A DNA stretch of 64,000 bases from Catellatospora citrea (GTDB lineage: Bacteria; Actinomycetota; Actinomycetes; Mycobacteriales; Micromonosporaceae): contig NZ_RAPR01000001.1 in assembly GCF_003610235.1 (NCBI RefSeq), positions 7,068,001 through 7,132,000 of the forward strand, given 5' to 3'. The notes beneath the pieces are model-generated. The model ran no database searches and had not been told where the DNA came from. It was given only the letters and a program-made list of their open reading frames with translations. Positions 44,039-51,906 of the stretch are shown here, piece after piece (the first letter of the stretch is position 1; every line of letters starts with the position of its first letter). The position numbers were made by a program, and so were the translations under genes.

Positions 44039-44701
44039 TCACAGCAGGCCGAGCGCGCGGGCCCGCAGCGCCGCCTGGGTGCGGTCGCGGGCGTCGAGTT
44101 TGGCCAGCACGCCGCTGACATGGTTCTTGACCGTGCCCTCGGCCAGGAACAGCGCCGCGGCGATCTCCCGGTTGGAGCGGCCGTCGGCGAGCAGGCGCAG
44201 CACGTCCAGCTCGCGTTCGGACAGGGGCACCACCAGCGGCTGCGGCCGGGCGGCCGGCTGCTCGTCGGGCAGCCGGGCGAACCGGGCCACCACCTTCGCG
44301 GCCACCGACGGCTGCAGCACCGCCTCGTCGCGGGCGGCGGCGAGGACCGCCTCCACCAGCTGCGCCGACGAGGCGTCCTTGAGCAGGTAACCCAGCGCCC
44401 CGGCCCGCAGCGCCGCGAACACGTCCTCGTCGTCGTCGAACGTGGTCAGCACGATGACCCGCACCCCGGGGTGTTCGACCCGCATCCGCCGGGTGGCCGC
44501 GACCCCGTCCAGGACCGGCATGCGCAGGTCCATCAGCACCACGTCGGGCCGCAGCGCGGCGGCGCGGTCCAGCGCCTGCGCGCCGTCGCCGGCCTCGCCG
44601 ACCACCACGATGTCGTCCCGGACGCCGAGCAGCACCGCCAGCGCCTCGCGGAACAGCGACTGGTCGTCGGCGAGCAGCACCCGCACCGGCCCGGCGCTCA
44701 C
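44039..44701 (-). CDS. Two-component response regulator, NarL/LuxR type
   Basis: 220 residues. Receiver with ADDQ at 11-14, phospho-Asp at about 58 (VVLMDLRMP), LTTFDDD and YLLKDASS. LuxR helix-turn-helix at about 155-215 (LSERELDVLRLLADGRSNREIAAALFLAEGTVKNHV). It overlaps its kinase by 4 bases. The target is unknown; the four-helix membrane protein downstream on the same strand is one candidate. Confidence 0.95.
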   Translation of the reverse strand: MSAGPVRVLLADDQSLFREALAVLLGVRDDIVVVGEAGDGAQALDRAAALRPDVVLMDLRMPVLDGVAATRRMRVEHPGVRVIVLTTFDDDEDVFAALRAGALGYLLKDASSAQLVEAVLAAARDEAVLQPSVAAKVVARFARLPDEQPAARPQPLVVPLSERELDVLRLLADGRSNREIAAALFLAEGTVKNHVSGVLAKLDARDRTQAALRARALGLL

Positions 44702-45822
44702 CCCGGCACCTCCACGCTCAGCGTCGCGCCACAGCCGGGCGCGGACTCCAGGCTCATCCGGCCGCCCGCGTGCGCGGCCCGCTCGCGTACCCCCAGCAGG
44801 CCGTAGCCCGGCAGGCCGACGGGCTCGGCGGCGACGCCCGCGCCGTCGTCGCGGACCTCCAGCCGCACCGCGGCCGGGCGCGTGTAGTCGAGGACCAGCT
44901 CGGCCCGGGTGGCCCGGGCGTGTTTGCGCACGTTGGTCAGCCCTTCCTGGGCCGCCCGGTACAGCGACTCCTGCGCGGCGGTCAGCAGCGGCCGGGCCTG
45001 GCCCGCGACGTCCAGGCTCGTCGGCACGCCCGCCGCGGAGGCCTGCTCGGCCAGCTCACGCAGCGCCTCGGCGAGCGGCGCGCGCGGCCGCGGTTCGCGC
45101 ATCGCGCCCACCGAGCGGCGGACCTCCGCCAGCGCCTCCTCGGCCTGCGCCTGAGCCTTGGCCAGCACGGCATCGGCCCGGTCCGGGTCCGTGCCCAGCA
45201 CCGCCCGCGCCGCCTTCACCTGCATCTGCACCACGGTCAGCGAGTGGCCGAGCCCGTCGTGGATGTCGCGGGCGACCCGGTTGCGTTCCTGCGCCACGGC
45301 CAGCCGCTCGACCTGCAGCGCGTATTCGCGCAACTGCTCGTGGGCCCGGGTCAGCTCCTGGCGGGCCTGCTGCTCGCGCACGATCAGGCGGGTCAGCACG
45401 GCGGCGAACGCGGCCGCGGCCAGCATGCCCAGCCCCTCGCGCAGCCCGGCCCGCCACTCCATGCCCAGATGCGCGAACGGGACCAGGCCGACCACCACCA
45501 GCGCGCCCGGCAGCGGCAGCAGCAGCGCGCTCTGACTCACCAGCACGAGCAGCAGCAGGATCGCACCGACCGACGCGCCCGACGCCACGAAGACGGCATA
45601 ACCCAGCAGCAACTGGGCCGCCACGAACGCGATGTGCAGGGCACGCCCCGACCGGCGGCGCACCCGGCCGAAACCGACCGTGGCCGACCCGACGTAGACC
45701 GCGCCCAGCACCACCGCGGCCACCGGATGGTGCGGCATGGTTATTGGAGGCTCCGCCACGACGACGCCGGCGACCAGCGTCAGGTACGCGGCCACGGTCA
45801 GCGCGTGGAGGGCACGGTGCAC
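44698..45822 (-). CDS. Two-component sensor histidine kinase, HisKA_3 type
   Basis: 374 residues if it starts at the GTG at 45822 (GGAGG just upstream); a TTG at 45864 is possible. Five to six hydrophobic segments lie within residues 5-145, then a coiled linker (REQQARQELTRAHEQLREYALQVERL). H box NRVARDIHDGLGHSLT with His at about 188. ATPase motifs EGLTNVRKHA, DDGAGV and GYGLLGVRERAA. It should sense a membrane or soluble signal and phosphorylate the regulator encoded next. Confidence 0.92.
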   Translation of the reverse strand: MHRALHALTVAAYLTLVAGVVVAEPPITMPHHPVAAVVLGAVYVGSATVGFGRVRRRSGRALHIAFVAAQLLLGYAVFVASGASVGAILLLLVLVSQSALLLPLPGALVVVGLVPFAHLGMEWRAGLREGLGMLAAAAFAAVLTRLIVREQQARQELTRAHEQLREYALQVERLAVAQERNRVARDIHDGLGHSLTVVQMQVKAARAVLGTDPDRADAVLAKAQAQAEEALAEVRRSVGAMREPRPRAPLAEALRELAEQASAAGVPTSLDVAGQARPLLTAAQESLYRAAQEGLTNVRKHARATRAELVLDYTRPAAVRLEVRDDGAGVAAEPVGLPGYGLLGVRERAAHAGGRMSLESAPGCGATLSVEVPG

Positions 45823-45894
45823 GCCTCCACTGTGGCCGGTCGGCTGCACCAGGTCAACGAACAAGCGCAGGCGACGGCCGCCGGAGCGGGCCCG

Positions 45895-48561
45895 TCAGGC
45901 GGATGCCGGCGCGGCCGCCGTCGCGCCGGGCGGCGCGGTCCACGACGCCAGCAGCTGCGCCGCCTCGCCGGTACGCAGATGGTCGTCGCTCTGCACGGCC
46001 CGCATGTCGGCCAGTACTGCGGTCAGCTCGCCGACAGCGCCCGCCACATCACCGCCGCGGTGGCGCAGCTGCGCGTGCAGCTGCCGGGTGCGCAGCGCGC
46101 GCGGGTGAGCGTGCCCGAACACCTCCTCGACGACCGTCTGCAGCGCGGCCAGCGCCGCCATGCCCGCCCCGGGGTCGTCGGCCAGGCCGGTCCAGTAGGC
46201 GAGGTTGGTGCGGAACGTCAGCGTCGTCGGGTGCCGTGGTCCGAGCGCACGTTCGGCGTCCTGCGTGGCGACCCCGAACTCCTCGACCGCCGCCGCCGGC
46301 TGCCCGGCCAGGCCACGCCAGTACGCCAGGTTGTGCCGGGCGGTCAGCGTGTCGTGGTGCAGCGGCCCGTGCACCGCGACGAGCCCTTCCACCGCGCGCT
46401 GGTACGTCTGCACGGCCAGCTCGGCGTCGCCCGCTTCGCCGATCCATCGACCCAGGTCGGACAAGGTGCTGACGGTGTCCGCATGGGCCGGGCCGCGCCG
46501 CCGAGCCAGTTCGCCGGCCAGCGCGCGGAACCCGTCCCGCGCTGCGGCCGGATCACCGCACATGCCCTGGCACAGCGCGACGTAGCGCCGCGCCGACAGC
46601 GTCAGCGGATGATCGTCTCCGAGCACGGCCGTGGCCCGTGCGAGCAGCGGCACCATGTCGGCCAGCGCCACGGCGGGCGCACCCAGCTCGAACGGCTGGA
46701 GCCCTTCGCGCAGCCGAATCCACAGCGTGTCCGGGTCGTCGGCGCCCAGCAGCCGCTCGGCGTCGCGCCGCAGGCGGGTCAGCTCCGGATGCGCCGCAGC
46801 GGGATCGCCGAGTTCGCCGACCGCCTGCGCCCGCTGCGCCGCCACGAAGATCGCGTCGCGGTGCCCGTCGCCGAGCCTGGCGCGGGCCTGCTCCAGCAGC
46901 TCGTCCAGGGTGTCGCGGGCCGCGGCGGTGCGGCCCACCGCCATCAGGTGTTCGCCGAGACGGCGCAGCACCGGGTGCATGCCCTCGTGCCACAGCTGCT
47001 CACCGGCCACCCGGCGCAACGCCAGCAGGCTGTCGTAGAGCGCGGCGACGGGCAGGCCGGCGTCCGGGGCTGCCCACGCCTCGTCCAGCGCGTCCGCGGC
47101 GGCACGCGCCAGGGCGGGCAGCTCGGTGTCCGGGACGGACTCCCGGACCGCGCGCTGCACCAGAGCGTGCATCGCCACCGTCGCCGCGTCGTGGGTGATC
47201 AGGCTGAGCCGGTGCAGCGCCCGCAACGCGGGCAACGCCTCGCGCCGGTCCGCGCCGATCCAGGCCCGCGCCGCGCCGGTCAGCAGCAGCTCCTGCGGCA
47301 CACCCACCGGGGCCAGCAGCGACACCAGTTCCAGCATCCGCTGCGCGGTGCCCGGTTTGGCCAGCGCCGCCGCCCGCTGCGCGGCCAGCTGCCAGGTGCT
47401 GGCCACCGTACGGTCGTGGCCGTCGGCGGGCGACGACGGCGGGAACAGGTCGGCCAGCCGCTCGCGCTCGTCGTCGAGCAGCCGCCGGTACGTCGCGACG
47501 CCGGTGCCGGTGTCGATGAGGAACGCCGCGGCCTGCGACAACGCGAGCGGGAAGTGGCCCAGCGCGGCCGCCAGCCCGGCCAGCTCACCGTCGGGCGGCG
47601 GCTCGCCGTGCCCCGCCGCGGGGTCCAGCGACAGGCGGTTGCGCAGGTAGTCCACCGATTCCGCGCCGGTGAACATGCCCACCTGCACGACCCGTGCCGA
47701 GGGACGCAGCACCAACGCGTCGCGGCGGCGGGTCGTCACGATGCTGCGGCCGTGCTCGCCGATCGGCCACAGCCCGTCCAGGTCGGCCGGGTCGTCGGCG
47801 TCGTCGAGCACGACGAGCCACGGCTGCGGCGTCGCGCGCAACCACGCGACCAGCAGGTCGGCCTGCGTCTCCTCGTCGTGGCCGTAGCCGTCCGGGTGCG
47901 CCGGGCGAGCACCCGGCGCGGCGTCCAGGACGCCGCCGGCGACCGCCCGCCACACACGCGCATACCCGGTCAGCAGCGACTGCCGCGACGACGCCGACAC
48001 CCACGCGAACAGGCCCCCGCCGCCGCGCGCCCGATGGAACGCCGCGGCCGCGAGCTGCGACTTGCCCGCTCCACCCGGCCCGGTCAGCAGCACCTGGCGG
48101 ACCGCCTCGTCGCGCAGCGCGTCGTCGATGGCCGCGGCCAGGTCCGGGCGCTCGCGCAGCGAGGCGGCGTCGCTGGGCGGGCGACCGACGACCAGCTCCG
48201 CCCCGGGGCCGGCGGCCGGTGGCGTACGCACCGGCGTGCGCTGCTGCTCGTGCGCGGCCCGCCACAGCTGTCGCCAGCGCTGTAGCGACTGGCCCGTCGC
48301 CGGCCCGCCCACGGCGGTCTCGACGGCCTGGACGAGCGCGTGCACCTGTTCGAAGTCGCGGGGCACCGACCGGCCGTTGATCCACTCGCCGAGCCGGCGG
48401 GCGTTGACGGCGATCCGCCGTCCGGACGGCAGTGCGATGCTGCTCGCCCGGCGCGCCAGCACCTCGTCGGACACGTCGGGCAGGCGGCGGCGCAGCTGCG
48501 CCAGTGCGGCCGTGAACGCGGTCCTGGGCGCGGAGTCCTGATCGTGCGACCGTTCCGCCAT
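45895..48561 (-). CDS. STAND-type NB-ARC ATPase with TPR repeats
   Basis: 888 residues from MAERSHDQDSAP (two earlier ATGs are possible). The N-terminal region, about 15-85, looks like an actinobacterial helix-turn-helix/effector domain (LPDVSDEVLARRASSIALPSGRRIAVNARRLGEWINGRSVP). NB-ARC domain: P-loop LLTGPGGAGKSQ (about 159-170), Walker B WLVVLDDADD and sensor IVTTRRR. Beyond about 500 there are many TPR units (HHDTLTARHNLAYWRGLAGQPAAAVEEF). STAND proteins are ATP-driven switches used in regulation, and some in phage defence. No toxin-like effector is seen here, so a regulatory role is more likely. Single-gene unit. Confidence 0.9.
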   Translation of the reverse strand: MAERSHDQDSAPRTAFTAALAQLRRRLPDVSDEVLARRASSIALPSGRRIAVNARRLGEWINGRSVPRDFEQVHALVQAVETAVGGPATGQSLQRWRQLWRAAHEQQRTPVRTPPAAGPGAELVVGRPPSDAASLRERPDLAAAIDDALRDEAVRQVLLTGPGGAGKSQLAAAAFHRARGGGGLFAWVSASSRQSLLTGYARVWRAVAGGVLDAAPGARPAHPDGYGHDEETQADLLVAWLRATPQPWLVVLDDADDPADLDGLWPIGEHGRSIVTTRRRDALVLRPSARVVQVGMFTGAESVDYLRNRLSLDPAAGHGEPPPDGELAGLAAALGHFPLALSQAAAFLIDTGTGVATYRRLLDDERERLADLFPPSSPADGHDRTVASTWQLAAQRAAALAKPGTAQRMLELVSLLAPVGVPQELLLTGAARAWIGADRREALPALRALHRLSLITHDAATVAMHALVQRAVRESVPDTELPALARAAADALDEAWAAPDAGLPVAALYDSLLALRRVAGEQLWHEGMHPVLRRLGEHLMAVGRTAAARDTLDELLEQARARLGDGHRDAIFVAAQRAQAVGELGDPAAAHPELTRLRRDAERLLGADDPDTLWIRLREGLQPFELGAPAVALADMVPLLARATAVLGDDHPLTLSARRYVALCQGMCGDPAAARDGFRALAGELARRRGPAHADTVSTLSDLGRWIGEAGDAELAVQTYQRAVEGLVAVHGPLHHDTLTARHNLAYWRGLAGQPAAAVEEFGVATQDAERALGPRHPTTLTFRTNLAYWTGLADDPGAGMAALAALQTVVEEVFGHAHPRALRTRQLHAQLRHRGGDVAGAVGELTAVLADMRAVQSDDHLRTGEAAQLLASWTAPPGATAAAPASA

Positions 48562-48822
48562 CGTGGCCCGCGACCTCCCCATGTCCGCCGTCGATTCGAT
48601 TCTAGGCGCACCGATGTGGACGGTCGCTGCCCGCACCGGTCACCGGACCGGGCCGCACCGGGGAACCGGCGCGATGGCCGTGCGCACCGGCTGACCAGGT
48701 CGAACGCCGGCACACGGCTGCCGGCGCGGCAGCGGGCGACGGCCGGCTCCCGTTAGCGTCGGCGTGCCGCGGCGTGGCTTGCCACGGCAGCCACCAGGCA
48801 GGTTCACGAGTGGAAGGCGTCG

Positions 48823-49113
48823 GTGACCATGCGCACTCTGAGTCCGAAGGACCTTGACCGGCTGGTCCGTTCGCACCGCAACCTGAAGATCTCCGTCTGG
48901 GTCGTCTCAGCGGTGATGGTCGGCGTGCTGGCCCTGCTCATCGCCAACGACCTGATGCTTTCGCCCGGGTGCGGGGCGGCGGTCGGCGTGGGTATCGGCG
49001 CGCTGCTGCTCATACCGCAGCGGCAACTGCTGTCCGAGCTCGGGCTCAGCCGGCAGGAGGCCAAGCAGATCCTGCGCGACGAGCGCAAGCGGCGCCGGAC
49101 CGCGGCCGGCTGA
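48823..49113 (+). CDS. Small membrane protein, unknown function
   Basis: 96 residues from the GTG at 48823 (GGAAGG 5 bases upstream); an ATG two codons on is possible. Two membrane helices (ISVWVVSAVMVGVLALLIAND, GCGAAVGVGIGALLLI) are followed by a basic cytoplasmic tail (LGLSRQEAKQILRDERKRRRTAAG). It is divergent from the STAND gene. No family recognised. Confidence 0.7.
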   Translation: MTMRTLSPKDLDRLVRSHRNLKISVWVVSAVMVGVLALLIANDLMLSPGCGAAVGVGIGALLLIPQRQLLSELGLSRQEAKQILRDERKRRRTAAG

Positions 49114-49123
49114 ACCCCGGGGA

Positions 49124-49152
49124 CGGGGCCCTCGCGGCGGGCGAGGGCCCCG
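49124..49152. terminator. Bidirectional terminator
   Basis: A perfect 12-base inverted repeat (CGGGGCCCTCGC at 49124-49135, complement at 49141-49152) with a 5-base loop, between convergent genes. Confidence 0.85.
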
Positions 49153-49171
49153 GCAACGCCGCAGGGACTGT

Positions 49172-49879
49172 TCAGCAGCCGGTCTCGGGCAGGGTGAAGC
49201 GCCAGTGCCGGGACTTCAGGACCGGGATGACGCGGTCGACGGCGTCGACGGTCTGGCTGCGGTCGCCGCCGCCGTCGTGCATGAGCACGACCGCCCCGGG
49301 CGTGATGCCCTCTTCCAGCCGGCGGACCAGCTCGTCGGTGCCGGGGGTCTCCCAGTCGGCGATGGCCAGCCGCCAGCCCAGCGGCTGCATGCCCAGCGAG
49401 GCGGCCACGGCCGGGCTCTGACCCCAGGCGCCGTACGGCGCGCGGAAGTACGGGATGCGGGCGTGGGGGAGGGCGCGGCGGATGGCGGCGCTGGTCTGCC
49501 GCAGGTCGGCCGCGATCTGCTCGGGCGTCCAGGTGCTCATGTCGTCGTGGTGCATGCTGTGGTTGCACAGCGTGTGCCCGGCGGCGGCGATCCTGCGCAC
49601 CAGCTCGGGGTGCTGCTCGACTTGGTCGCCCTGCAGGCAGAACACGGCTTTGACGTGGTGGCGGCGCAGCACGTCGAGCAGCCGCGGGGTGTCGGCGGGG
49701 TTGGGGCCGTCGTCGAAGGTGAAGCTGACGACGTTGCCGTCGCCGCGTGCGGTGTCGATGATGGCGGTGCTCACTCCGGGTCGGGCCTGGGCGGTGCCGG
49801 CGGTGCCGAGGGCCAGCGCGAGGGCGCTGAGGGCGACGGTCAGCCGCAGCACGCGGCGGCTGTTCGCTGACGAGAACAT
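49172..49879 (-). CDS. Secreted CE4 polysaccharide deacetylase (probable acetylxylan esterase)
   Basis: 235 residues with a signal peptide (LTVALSALALALGTAGTAQA). NodB domain: FTFDDGPN (Asp56 and Asp57, base and metal), the metal His pair in HSMHHDD (107 and 111), RAPYGAW (146-152) and GAVVLMHDGG. CE4 enzymes remove acetyl groups from xylan, chitin or peptidoglycan. Its promoter carries the same operator-plus-TTGACG module as the GH10 xylanase next to it, so acetylxylan is the likely substrate (inference). It is also cut off from the small membrane protein by a terminator. Confidence 0.93.
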   Translation of the reverse strand: MFSSANSRRVLRLTVALSALALALGTAGTAQARPGVSTAIIDTARGDGNVVSFTFDDGPNPADTPRLLDVLRRHHVKAVFCLQGDQVEQHPELVRRIAAAGHTLCNHSMHHDDMSTWTPEQIAADLRQTSAAIRRALPHARIPYFRAPYGAWGQSPAVAASLGMQPLGWRLAIADWETPGTDELVRRLEEGITPGAVVLMHDGGGDRSQTVDAVDRVIPVLKSRHWRFTLPETGC

Positions 49880-49958
49880 ACAGGCGTGCCTCTCAGGTCG
49901 GGCGGTGGGGGAAACTGTTCCATAGGCGAATAGAAACGTTTCTGCGCATCGCGATCTC

Positions 49959-50004
49959 ATTCTCGGCGGCCCGTTTTCGTAGCGTCAACCACTTCCGGAG
50001 AACT
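49959..50004 (-). promoter_or_regulatory. Promoter and operator of the CE4 deacetylase gene
   Basis: Minus strand: operator-like CCGATAGTTCTCCGGAAGT (around 49991-50010), 2 bases, TTGACG (49983-49988), an 18-base spacer and GAGAAT (49959-49964). The same order recurs at 50037 and 59434. Confidence 0.65.
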
Positions 50005-50036
50005 ATCGGCGACCACGGCGCGGCGGTGATGCCGAT

Positions 50037-50081
50037 ACTTTCCGAAAGTCATTGACGGCCATCGGTGTCAGCGAAAATACT
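50037..50081 (+). promoter_or_regulatory. Operator plus promoter module without a clear gene
   Basis: ACTTTCCGAAAGT (50037-50049, near-perfect palindrome) lies 2 bases before TTGACG (50052-50057), followed after 18 bases by AATACT (50076-50081). It points to the plus strand, where only a 36-codon frame follows. Confidence 0.6.
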
Positions 50082-50142
50082 GCGGATGCTGTGGCCAGTG
50101 TGTCGGCCGTTGCCGCTGTCCCGGCGCGATGGAGGAGACGCC

Positions 50143-50253
50143 GTGACCGGCGGTGGCGACCGCACGGGGTTGCGCCGGAGTGTCTCCGGACGCGACCGGG
50201 GTGGCAGGCCGGCGGCATGGCCGCAGGCCGGGCCGTTCCGAGGGGCCCGGTGA
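50143..50253 (+). CDS. Possible short peptide or decayed gene start
   Basis: The GTG at 50143 stands 6 bases after a strong GGAGGAG. It encodes 36 residues (VTGGGDRTGLRRSVSGRDRG and on to RGAR), basic and without hydrophobic or domain features. A 7-base hairpin sits at its end. It could be a leader peptide, a remnant, or chance. Confidence 0.2.
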   Translation: MTGGGDRTGLRRSVSGRDRGGRPAAWPQAGPFRGAR

Positions 50254-50347
50254 TGCCGGGCGGTGCGAGGACACGACGGCGGCGGACGGTGTAGGGCCGC
50301 CCGCCTGCGTCGCACCGCTCGGCTCCACCCGCCGCCGCCGACGAAGC

Positions 50348-50386
50348 GGGGCCCGAACGGCCTGGAAACCCAGGCCGCCGGACCCC
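50348..50386 (-). terminator. Terminator after the GH10 xylanase gene
   Basis: Inner 7-base perfect stem (GGCCTGG at 50359-50365 with 50370-50376) extended by an imperfect outer GGGG/CCCC stem, 19 bases beyond the stop. Confidence 0.6.
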
Positions 50387-50404
50387 ACGGGTGGTGCGGC
50401 TCCG

Positions 50405-51592
50405 CTACTTGCGCGGCTTCTGCGCGATGCGCGGCAGCACATACGGCGGGCCGGTGTAGATCAGGTCCGCCTTCATCAGGTTGTACGCCCGCTTGGGCTG
50501 GTAGTTCTCGTCGTAGATGTTGGCCAGGCCCTCGTTGCCGAACCAGTTCGGCACCCACGAGTACTTGTCGGTGAAGCCCCAGACGGTGAACGACAGGCAG
50601 TGCCGGTCGGCCAGGCAGGCCTGCAGCAGCACGCTGTAGTTCGCCGCCGACGCCTGCAGCCGCGGGTTGATCTCGTTGGAGTCGCCGTTCTGCACCGCTT
50701 CGGTCATCTGGCTGCGCACGTCGACCTCGGTGAACGCGGTCGCCAGCCCGAGGCCGGCGAACTTCTTCAACGCCGCGGCGACCTGCAGGGTGTCGTAGTT
50801 GCCGTACTGCGTGCCCAGGTGGCCCTGGCTGCCCACGCCGTCGATCGGCACCCGCTGCGCCAGCAGGTTCTTGGCCATGTCGTAGACGAACTGGGTCTTG
50901 TCGTTGGCCGGGTCACCGGAGCCGAAGGCCTCGATGTTGTAGTCGTTGTAGAACAGCAGCGCCTTCGGGTCGGCGGCGCGCGCCCAGCGGAACGCGTCGG
51001 CGATGTAGTCCGGGCCCAGGTGCTGCGCCCAGAAACCCTTGTAGTGCAGGGTCGGCGGGCTGTCCCACGGGTCGCTGACGGCCTCGTTGACCACGTCCCA
51101 CTGCCAGATCTTGCCCTTGAAGTGCTTCACCACGTTGGTGATGTGGTTGCGCAGGATGTCACGCAGCTGCGCGGTGCTGATGGAACCGTCGTTCACGCCG
51201 GTGGTGAGCCAGCCGGGCAGCTGGTTCTGCCACACCAGCACGTGCCCGCGCACCCGCTGGTTGTTCTGCTTGGCGAAGGCGATCAGCTCGTCGGCGGGAC
51301 CCCAGTTGTAGGTGCCCCGAGTGGGCTCCAGGCTCTCCCACTTCATCACGTTCTCCGCGGTCACCGTCGAGAACTGCGAGGCGACGAGCTCGCGGTAGCG
51401 GGGGTCGGCGGCGTCGTTCAGGGCCGCCATGTCGACCGCGGTGCCGATGTACAGGTCGTGGCGCAGCCCGAGGTTGCGCAGGCTCTGGTCGGCGGGGTTG
51501 TACGGGCTGCCGGCCGAGGCCGGCAGGGTGTTGAGCGCGCCGACGGTCGCGATGGCGACGGCGCCGGTGGCGATCCAGCGTCTGAATCTCAT
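50405..51592 (-). CDS. Secreted GH10 endo-1,4-beta-xylanase
   Basis: 395 residues from MRFRRWIATG (AAGGAA upstream), signal peptide to about Ala27. The GH10 barrel covers the rest: FSTVTAENVMKWESLEP, HVLVWQNQLPGWL, the acid/base Glu170 in WDVVNEAVSD, the nucleophile Glu289 in TAFTEVDVRSQ and FTVWGFTDKYSWVP. No carbohydrate-binding module is attached, unlike many actinobacterial xylanases. It cuts the xylan backbone outside the cell, feeding the importer and beta-xylosidase encoded upstream. It has its own operator and promoter. Confidence 0.96.
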   Translation of the reverse strand: MRFRRWIATGAVAIATVGALNTLPASAGSPYNPADQSLRNLGLRHDLYIGTAVDMAALNDAADPRYRELVASQFSTVTAENVMKWESLEPTRGTYNWGPADELIAFAKQNNQRVRGHVLVWQNQLPGWLTTGVNDGSISTAQLRDILRNHITNVVKHFKGKIWQWDVVNEAVSDPWDSPPTLHYKGFWAQHLGPDYIADAFRWARAADPKALLFYNDYNIEAFGSGDPANDKTQFVYDMAKNLLAQRVPIDGVGSQGHLGTQYGNYDTLQVAAALKKFAGLGLATAFTEVDVRSQMTEAVQNGDSNEINPRLQASAANYSVLLQACLADRHCLSFTVWGFTDKYSWVPNWFGNEGLANIYDENYQPKRAYNLMKADLIYTGPPYVLPRIAQKPRK

Positions 51593-51755
51593 GGGCGTTC
51601 CTTCCGTGGTGGGCGGTCGACGGGGTCGACGGAAGTGGCACGGGAGTTTGCGTTGGTGCGGATGACGCCGTGCGCGGCGAGCGCGGGCCGTGGCTGAGCC
51701 AGGCCCGAACGCGATGCGGCGGTAGTTGCGGCTCATGTTCCGTTACTAGGCCGAA

Positions 51756-51804
51756 ACATTACGATGGCCTATCTGGACCGTCAACCATCAGAACTTCCGG
51801 AAAT
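51756..51804 (-). promoter_or_regulatory. Promoter and operator of the GH10 xylanase gene
   Basis: Minus strand: ATTTCCGGAAGT (51793-51804), 8 bases, TTGACG (51779-51784), a 17-base spacer and TAATGT (51756-51761). Confidence 0.7.
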
Positions 51805-51839
51805 ACCTTGGTGCAGCGTTGATGTCGCTTCCCCCGTAC

Positions 51840-51852
51840 CCGAAAGTTTCGC
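51840..51852. promoter_or_regulatory. Second operator-like element upstream of GH10
   Basis: CCGAAAGTTTCGC, a GAAAnTTTC-type palindrome like those at 53715 and 58296. Confidence 0.6.
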
Positions 51853-51862
51853 AAAGCGAGTA

Positions 51863-51891
51863 GAGGCCGGACGGTCGTGCCGTCCGGCCTC
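51863..51891 (-). terminator. Terminator after the GH43 beta-xylosidase gene
   Basis: A perfect 12-base inverted repeat (GAGGCCGGACGG at 51863-51874 with 51880-51891) and a 5-base loop. Confidence 0.8.
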
Positions 51892-51906
51892 GATCGGGCT
51901 GCGGAG

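Larger units (their letters stand above)
49880..50404. other. Regulatory intergenic region with back-to-back operator/promoter modules
   Basis: 525 bases without an established gene. It holds a leader palindrome AGAAACGTTTCT (49932-49943), the deacetylase promoter, a divergent promoter with its own operator, a ribosome site with a 36-codon frame, a small hairpin (50228-50234 with 50244-50250) and the terminator of the xylanase gene. Confidence 0.6.
51593..51906. other. Control region of the xylanase gene
   Basis: 314 bases between the GH10 start and the GH43 stop. It contains the GH10 promoter (51756-51784), two operators (51793-51804 and 51840-51852) and the GH43 terminator. The 160-base untranslated leader has no other structure that I can see. 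Confidence 0.6.

Noticed and set aside
44770..48285. A very long open frame on the plus strand (about 1170 codons) opposite the kinase and STAND genes
   Set aside because: It is an antisense shadow produced by high GC. It is full of Arg/Gly/Gln repeats, has no domains and crosses two well-supported genes.
48607..48690. Four CGCACCG copies upstream of the STAND gene, considered as iterons
   Set aside because: Spacings of 25, 22 and 29 bases are irregular, and the heptamer is expected by chance at this GC content. No AT-rich unwinding region is present.
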